Shown: positions 58,059-64,000 of the stretch, piece after piece
How positions within the stretch are numbered: the first letter of the stretch is position 1
Layout of the letters: every line of letters begins with the position of its first letter
Assembly: GCF_027244095.1 (NCBI RefSeq)
Contig: NC_069657.1
Span: forward strand, 144,332,857 to 144,396,856
From: Hemicordylus capensis
Lineage: Eukaryota > Chordata > Lepidosauria > Squamata > Cordylidae
Direction: 5' to 3'
DNA: 64,000 bases
The notes under the pieces: generated by a model
The model's input: the letters and a program-made list of their open reading frames with translations, nothing else
Databases searched by the model: none
Told to the model about the DNA's origin: nothing
Translations under genes and position numbers: made by a program

Positions 58059-58994
58059 CTAATACAATACTAATTTCTGCTTTATAAATCGTTTCAGGGC
58101 ACTCTTCACCTCCTTGTTCCTTAGACTGTAGATCAGGGGATTCAGCATGGGAATCACCACCACATAGAACAAGGAGACTATTTTGCCATGTTCAAGAGAC
58201 AGGCTAGAAGGACGTCTGACATACATGATGAAAAGTGTCCCATAGAAGATAATGACAGCTGTAAGATGAGAACCACACGTGGAGAAGGCTTTGTATCTGG
58301 CTTCAGTAGCCTGAATCTTCAGGATGGTGGAGAGAATGAAAAGGTAGGAGATAAGAATAACAACAAGAGAACTAATGAGGTTGAAACTGGCAGAGAGCAA
58401 CATTAGAGTAAGTTTGACATGGGTCTTGGAGCAGGAGAGCTTCAGGAGAGGTGGGTCAGCACAGTAAAAGTGATTGATGATGTTGGAGCCACAGAAGGTC
58501 AAGCGAAACGTGAATATTGTTTGTATCATGGCATCAAGAAAACTATATGCAGAGGGAGCCACCATTAACCACACACACACTCTCCGTGACATTTTGGTGG
58601 CATACATCAATGGATTGCATATGGCTACATACCTGTCATATGCCATGGCAGCCAATATGAAGGACTCTGTGAGCACCAGTGCAATGAAGAGATAGCATTG
58701 TATCAAGCACCCAGTGAAGGAAATGGCCTTATAGTCTACTAAATTTGCCAACAATCTAGGTGTGACATTAGAGGAGTAGCAGATGTCAACGAAAGATAAG
58801 TTGCTCAGGAAGAAGTACATAGGAGTGTTGAGCTTGGTGTCCACCTTGATTAATGTGATCATTCCCAGGTTCCCGACCAGGGTGATGATATAAACCACCA
58901 AGAACAAAATAAAGAGAGAGATCTGCAGTTCACGACGATCCGTGAACCCCGAAAAAATGAATTCAGATATGACGGTTTGATTTCTTTCAGCAAT
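58059..58994 (-). CDS. Olfactory receptor, class II, open frame but initiator codon missing
   Basis: A 311-codon-equivalent frame with full OR architecture: NQT (6-8 on family numbering), GN (41-42), LNTPMY (55-60), Cys96, [10 protein letters not shown] (117-126), [10 protein letters not shown] (235-244) and NPLIY (285-289). The expected start (family context M-A-E-R-N-Q-T) reads ATT at 58994-58992. The frame stays open upstream to about 59030 through TTG codons, but no in-frame ATG is seen before residue 45. An acceptor-like TTTATTAG lies at about 59018-59011, so an upstream exon might supply the ATG; otherwise this is a very young pseudogene. No other damage is seen, and the coding body is as well kept as in its neighbours. 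Confidence 0.85.
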   Translation of the reverse strand: MAERNQTVISEFIFSGFTDRRELQISLFILFLVVYIITLVGNLGMITLIKVDTKLNTPMYFFLSNLSFVDICYSSNVTPRLLANLVDYKAISFTGCLIQCYLFIALVLTESFILAAMAYDRYVAICNPLMYATKMSRRVCVWLMVAPSAYSFLDAMIQTIFTFRLTFCGSNIINHFYCADPPLLKLSCSKTHVKLTLMLLSASFNLISSLVVILISYLFILSTILKIQATEARYKAFSTCGSHLTAVIIFYGTLFIMYVRRPSSLSLEHGKIVSLFYVVVIPMLNPLIYSLRNKEVKSALKRFIKQKLVLY

Positions 58995-59106
58995 ATAGGC
59001 ATGGGTGATGTTTGCTCTAATAAACAACAAAATATGAGAAAAGTGAATGAAAATGATTAATGTGTTGATCAGTTTCTTATGGTCTTATTATCTGATCTTG
59101 CTATTA

Positions 59107-59427
59107 CAGGAGACCCTCATTATCCGTGGTTTCGTGGATTGCAGTTTTGTGTATCTGTGGATGGGTCTTAGAGACCCAGTTTTATTTAAAAAAGATTAAA
59201 ATGAAAAATAAAAGGATTTGGGGTGGCATTCCTGGAGACCTGGAGAACAAGATTCTGTGCTTTTCTACCGTTATTTCTGTCCCCTCCTTGATTTTTTGAG
59301 TAGTTTTGTTTTAAGCTCAAGGAACCTAACCACCCAATCCTTATAGGGTTACGGTCTCTTTAATGCAGCTTTGTTATCCATGGAAATTGGTAGGAATGGA
59401 ACCCCCATGAATAACGAGGGTCACCTG
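59107..59427. mobile_element. Tigger/pogo-like MITE, 321 bp
   Basis: TA target duplication on both sides. CAGGAGACCCTCATTATCCG at the left and CGAGGGTCACCTG at the right, with ATCCATGG near both ends; the CCCTCRTTAT motif is typical of Tigger-like termini. It lies close upstream of the fifth OR. Confidence 0.85.
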
Positions 59428-59443
59428 TATATGATCTCAGATT

Positions 59444-59446
<3 letters not shown>

Positions 59447-59499
<53 letters not shown>
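59447..59499. repeat. (AT)n microsatellite
   Basis: About 26 uninterrupted AT units. Open frames across it are artefacts. Confidence 0.95.
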
Positions 59500-59501
<2 letters not shown>

Positions 59502-60882
59502 CTCCAAAGAAAATTGGCACAAATACAGCAGTCTTGGCTTGGAAGCCGTTTGAGTGCCATGCAGTCTAGAAGCAAATAAGCATTGCCTTCCTTTCAAGCA
59601 CTTTTGATAACAGAGGTGCAGTTGATGTAACTTGCATGCAATGGCCAACATCCTAACAAAGCACCAGTGCAATGGGGAAAGCACCAGTGTAGCACCAGTG
59701 CTGCTGAAGAGTTCCAGAATAGGGTTATGTCAACCCACATCACTACTAGGAGTCAGCAAAACAGAACTCTTTCAGAAGTAAGGATTTTGGGCTATCCCAA
59801 TTATTTAGGCAGTTTATTCTTGAGCCTCTTGAAACAATCACTTTTGGAATAGAAGAGACATTTCAGAAACAATATCTATAAGGCTCACAGATGTGTTTGA
59901 AGGAATGATAGCCCCCCTCCATGCCAGTCATTCTAGACAATGTGGATTAGCAGCTGTCTGAATGGAGATTGATCCCGTTCTTTCATCTGAATGTGTGGTA
60001 TGTGGATGCCCTGACACTGTAGCACTAGTTGGGAACACGAGGTCTGTGTGGAACACCCTCCGAAATGTTGTCCATCTGATCAGAACTCCCCTTTCTTCCA
60101 TGAAATTCCTCACATATTTTGCCAGAGAAGAAACCTCAAATCTTGCCTCACAATTTATTTGTTTGTCTGTCTGTCTATTTATTTAATCACATTTACATAC
60201 CACCTGATATGTGCATCTCTAGGCAGTGGGTTTTTTTTTTAAACCTAAAATTCAGTACTAATTGTGCAGAGCACTTGCAGAGAGCTTATATCTAGAACTG
60301 TTAAAAGGGAATCTTATACCCCCACCATTTTATTCAGAATGGAACTTAGTAAAGCAACCAACTTTCCACCCAATTGGACAACATCTTTTAAAAAACCCAG
60401 CAAGTTATACAAATATAGCGCTAGGAAAGCCTCATGAATGTTGAATGCCTGGACTACTGTGCAATCTCTACACCCCAGATTCTCTGCCCCATAACTAATG
60501 AATTGGTTCTACTACACCTACCGCAACGAGGATGGAGACATTTCCATTCTGAGACCAAGAGCACGGACATCCACATGAATCAGAAGACTTTATAGTCATC
60601 TGTGAGTCTAGGGAGATAATTTCTGAAAAGTCTCTTCTGTTTTACATGTTGATGTTCTTGAGTCTCAAGAGTAACTACTTCAAGAGTAATTACTCTTCAC
60701 TTTGGTGGTTTCCAGTGACTGCTGCAATGAAAACATGGTGTTTTATTGGGGTTTCCCCCCCATATTTAATTGGACTATAGTATGATAACCTATTGAAATA
60801 TAGTAACTGAGAATCAGTAAGATTCAGTAGATACTAAGATGGTTCACACAACCATGCTTTCTGGGGTTGGGGAGGGTTAGGG
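59500..60882. other. Region upstream of the fifth OR: nothing firm
   Basis: A short TTTATTTAATCACATTTACA LINE-tail-like piece lies near 60175-60245. No counterpart of the 12.6/24.3-kb promoter block was found here. Confidence 0.35.
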
Positions 60883-61015
60883 CAGTAGTGGCTGGTGAGG
60901 GCAGCGCTGGAGACGGGGGGGATGAAAGGCACCTTAAAAAAATTCATCAGCAGGTGCTTATCAGCATTTAGGCATTACCTGCAAGCGGCCTTAAGCAGCG
61001 GCACTCAGCCTGCAG
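60883..61015. mobile_element. CAGTAG-family MITE, left half only
   Basis: CAGTAGTGGCTGGTGAGGGC, then AAGGCACCTTAAAAAAATTC and GCAGGTGCTTA, as in the left arm of 21305. Confidence 0.65.
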
Positions 61016-61199
61016 GAACCCTGGGTAGGGCTGCTCGTGTGCACATCCTCAATACCTTATGCTCCAGAGCAAAATGGGGTGGTGGAGAGAAAGAACAGAA
61101 CAGTGATTGAAATGGCCAGAAGTATGCTCCTTAATTCAGGCCTGGAAAATAAATACTGGGGACTGCAATTAAGAGGACTGGATGAGATACAGCATATTT

Positions 61200-61785
61200 A
61201 GAATAACTGCTACCAGCCAGTAAAGAACCTAGATTGATAGGTTACCTGGATGCCAACTGGGCTATTCCAAGCTAAGTTCCATTGGTTACTGATCCACTTC
61301 TGGGCTAGATTCAAGGTGCTGGTCTTGACCTTTAAAGCTCTACATGGCTTGGGGCCGGGGTACCTGTTGGACCGCATTCACCCATATGAATCTGCCAGGG
61401 CCCTCCGTTCATCATCTCAAGCCCTGCTCATGGCCCTGCCACTAACAGAGATCCAGGTTGCGTGGGGACTTTGGAACGCCCTCAAAAAACCTAAAGACAC
61501 ACCTTTTTAAGGACGCTTTTTAATGGTCCAACTCTGGTTATATCTGGTAGGTTCTTTCGTTTTTATCATTTTCAGTTTAGCTTTTAAAATAACTTTTAAT
61601 TTGAACTTAATACCGATTGTGATTTTTAACCTGAATTTTAATTTGCTTACTCAGTTTGGTCAATTTTATTACTTTTATTGTATATTGTATCTAGTTTATT
61701 GTTGTGAGCCACCCCGAGCAGTAGTGTACTGGAGGGGTGGTGTATAAATATTTTAAATAAATAATAAATAAAATAAAGTTTTCCA
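61200..61785 (+). mobile_element. L2-type LINE 3' end, plus strand
   Basis: A frame at 61250-61510 reads FQAKFHWLLIHFWARFKVLV, then LTFKALHGLGPGYLLDRIHP and GLWNAL, the end of L2 RT. A 3' UTR with GAGCCACCCCGAGCAG and an AAATAAATAATAAATAAA tail follows. The only clear plus-strand L2 copy. Confidence 0.87.
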
Positions 61786-62136
61786 CTCCAATAGCAGTTT
61801 TTCATGCAATTTGGAGCACTTCGTTATCATACCAGTCTGATCCCTGATCATTTCATCAGAAAAGTTGGCAAACTCACAGGTTACACTTAAGGCATGCATT
61901 GCTGTGATATACTGATTGGTAGATTCACAGGGCAGTTGGGATCTAGAATAGAACTTGTAAAATTCAGCATTCACATTCAAAGTAGGCTTGAAATGATCAT
62001 CAAAGGCTTGAAATGCAGCTTCATAAGAACTGATATCCCCTTCAAAGTTGGTCTGAAAGGATATATGATTAATTATATATTCTATGGCCTTTAGGGTCCA
62101 GGCAGCAATATAGCCTGGACCAAATATAGCAATATA

Positions 62137-62916
62137 CAGGTGAAACTCGGAAAATTAGAATATCGTGCAAAAGTCCATTAATTTCAGTAATGCAAATTAA
62201 AAGGTGAAACTGATATATGAGACAGACGCATTACATGCAAAGCGAGATAAGTCAAGCCTTAATTTGTTATAATTGTGATGATCATGGCGTACAGCTCATG
62301 AAAACCCCAAATCCACAATCTCAGAAAATTAGAATATTACATGGAATCAAGAAGACAAGGATTGAAGAACAGAACAATATCGGACCTCTGAAAATTATAA
62401 GCATGCATATGTATTCAGTACTTGGTTTGGGCCCCTTTTGCAGCAATTACTGCCTCAATGCGGCGTGGCATGGATGCTATCAGCCTGTGGCACTGATGAG
62501 GTATTATGGAAGACCAGGATGCTTCATTAGCGGCCTTCAGCAATTCTGCATTGTTTGGTCTCATGTCTCTCATCCTTCTCTTGGCAATGCCCCATAGATT
62601 CTCTATGGGGTCAGGTCAGGCGAGTTTGCTGGCCAATCAAGCACAGTACACTGTATACTTTTCAGAGGTCCGATATTGTTCTATTCTTCAATCCTTGTCT
62701 TCTTGGTTCCATGTAATATTCTAATTTTCTGAGATTGTGGATTTGGGGTTTTCATGAGCTGTACGCCATGATCATCACAATTATAACAAATTAAGGCTTG
62801 ACTTATCTCGCTTTGCATGTAATGCGTCTGTCTCATATATCAGTTTCACCTTTTAATTTGCATTACTGAAATTAATGGACTTTTGCACGATATTCTAATT
62901 TTCCGAGTTTCACCTG
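62137..62916. mobile_element. Tc1-type transposon, internally deleted, 780 bp
   Basis: TA on both sides (62135-62136, 62917-62918). Terminal inverted repeats are about 260 bp (62137-62396, 62657-62916) with only a few differences; GAAAATTAGAATAT is repeated within each, an IR/DR-like layout. Between them, on the minus strand, is just the end of a Tc1 transposase: ENLWGIAKRRMRDMRPNNAE, then RLIASMPRRIEAVIAAKG and QTKY. The codon before ENLWG is a stop in this copy. Most of the gene is missing, so it is non-autonomous. Confidence 0.92.
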
Positions 62917-62918
62917 TA

Positions 62919-63797
62919 GTCTTCTGCTTTGCTGGAGTAAAATCAGGACTCTGTATGGTGAGGAGGTAATTGCAGAAATAGGACCTCCATTGTTTCCAGA
63001 GAAGAGCAGGTTCTTCTGGAGTGGACAAGAAAAAAGGGTGGTGGTGCAATATGAGCCATGCTGCAGTGGGCATCCAGTGAACAACTGGAACAATCCTGGA
63101 GTCCAGAATTGTACAATCCTGGAGTCCAGAAAAGTACCTTCAGGGGCTGTGCAGCTCAGGAAGCTGGAGAAACAATCAGTAGCAGCAACAGTAGAAAGCA
63201 GTTCAGGAATGTAGGCCCAGTAATGCAAGGAAAGGAGTGGTAGGAACATTCACAAGTTTTGCAGACCCACACGCTTAGCTGGTTCAAAAGCTCATCATCA
63301 AATATTTTATGGCTGCTTCACTCATAGACACAGAAATTTTATGTAGATTTAACTAAAGTTTTTTTCAGCAACCACTCAGTTTTCTCCTTCTCCTTCCCCT
63401 CCCTTTTCTTTCTGACCTCACCCCCCACGCTCTCTACATGATTCCCACTGGAACAAACATCTAGACAACTAAATACAAAAGATTACTAGATAGAATACAG
63501 CAATCACCAAATTTTTGCCTTCTTCATCAGAAATGAGATACATAACCTCACAGGTTGACAGTAGCATCAACTAACTGACTTGTTTGTTGAACAACTATAT
63601 TCAGTCATCTTGGCTTTTTATCACGGAAATATGTCTTCCTTAGGGTCTTGGTCATATTGTTTTGGATATATGGCTCTTGGGCCCAGGAAGTTTGGTTGTC
63701 CTTTCGGAGAAATATCTTAATCACACACTTCCATATATACATTTATGAAGATGTACTTTCATAATTTTGGGGAAATCCACATTTATTCTCAAGGAGG
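62919..63797. other. Intergenic: nothing recognised
   Basis: A 22-bp tandem duplication around AATCCTGGAGTCCAGAA lies near 63090-63131. Otherwise unrecognised. Confidence 0.4.
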
Positions 63798-64000
63798 TTG
63801 TTCACACAACCAGTTGGGCAGCAGGTGGGGGGGGAGATGGATGGGGGGGGAGGCTCAGCTTTACTCACTTTCCCTTGAGATGATGGGCAAAATGTTGGTG
63901 GGAGCACTGTCTCAGCCCCCACAAGATCCCACAATGGAGAGCCGGGATGATGCATCCCGGCCTCCAGGAATCCCACAATGCACCGCGCTCTGAGCACAGT
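63798..64000. mobile_element. MITE of the GGCTGTTCTCAC group, cut by the window end
   Basis: GGTTGTTCACACAACCAG start, as in 20471, and ATCCCACAATGCACCGCG near the end, as in the other members. Confidence 0.5.

Noticed and set aside
59360-59684. Frames with Ile-Tyr repeats
   Set aside because: Translation of the (AT)n microsatellite.

Overview
The window is vertebrate nuclear DNA and most likely from a squamate reptile (lizard or snake). The case rests on intron-poor class II olfactory receptor (OR) genes, several tRNA-headed SINEs of the Sauria SINE type ending in an ACCTTT-like tail, CR1 and L2 LINE remnants, and abundant hAT and Tc1/mariner DNA transposons. No bacterial-style operons, rRNA, CRISPR array or convincing functional tRNA gene was seen.

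The genes recognised are five OR coding regions of about 311-317 codons, each uninterrupted: 7792-8730 (-), 18982-19935 (-), 40361-41296 (+), 50262-51197 (+) and 58059-58994 (-). All carry the OR landmarks (GN in TM1, a PMYFF block, a MAYDR-type motif, KxFSTC, NPxIY or a variant) and look like class II receptors near the OR5/OR8/OR9 group. The first two are close paralogues in the same orientation. About 4 kb upstream of each lies a matching ~350 bp block with a conserved palindrome-like core and a TATA-like element, a candidate OR promoter duplicated with the genes. The second OR has a 4-residue TM1 deletion and an altered NPxxY motif. The fifth has ATT where the initiator ATG is expected.

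Nearly everything else recognisable is repeat. 0.6-1.3 kb: a 147-bp tandem array and a Tc1-type terminal fragment. 1.7-4.4 kb: a CR1 LINE lacking its endonuclease segment, and a tRNA-SINE. 9.8-10.9 kb: two MITEs. 13.6-15.0 kb: a 1.36 kb hAT element with a CpG-rich interior and perfect 8-bp target duplications. 17.5-18.6 kb: two hAT MITEs. 20.4-23.6 kb: hairpins, a palindromic MITE, a Sauria SINE and another hAT element. 25-33 kb: nested MITEs, L2 and CR1 pieces and a 500-bp direct duplication. 33-39 kb: SINE-in-MITE nesting, L2 copies and a solo LTR. 42-48 kb: SINE, MITE and L2. 48.3-49.9 kb: a nearly intact, young Tc1-type transposon. 52-57 kb: nested hAT MITEs. 59-63 kb: a Tigger-like MITE, an L2 3' end and an internally deleted Tc1-type element.

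Mobile-element ends were placed by reading terminal inverted repeats and target-site duplications directly. Family names beyond superfamily level are from memory and were not checked against a repeat library. Stretches with nothing recognised are listed as such.
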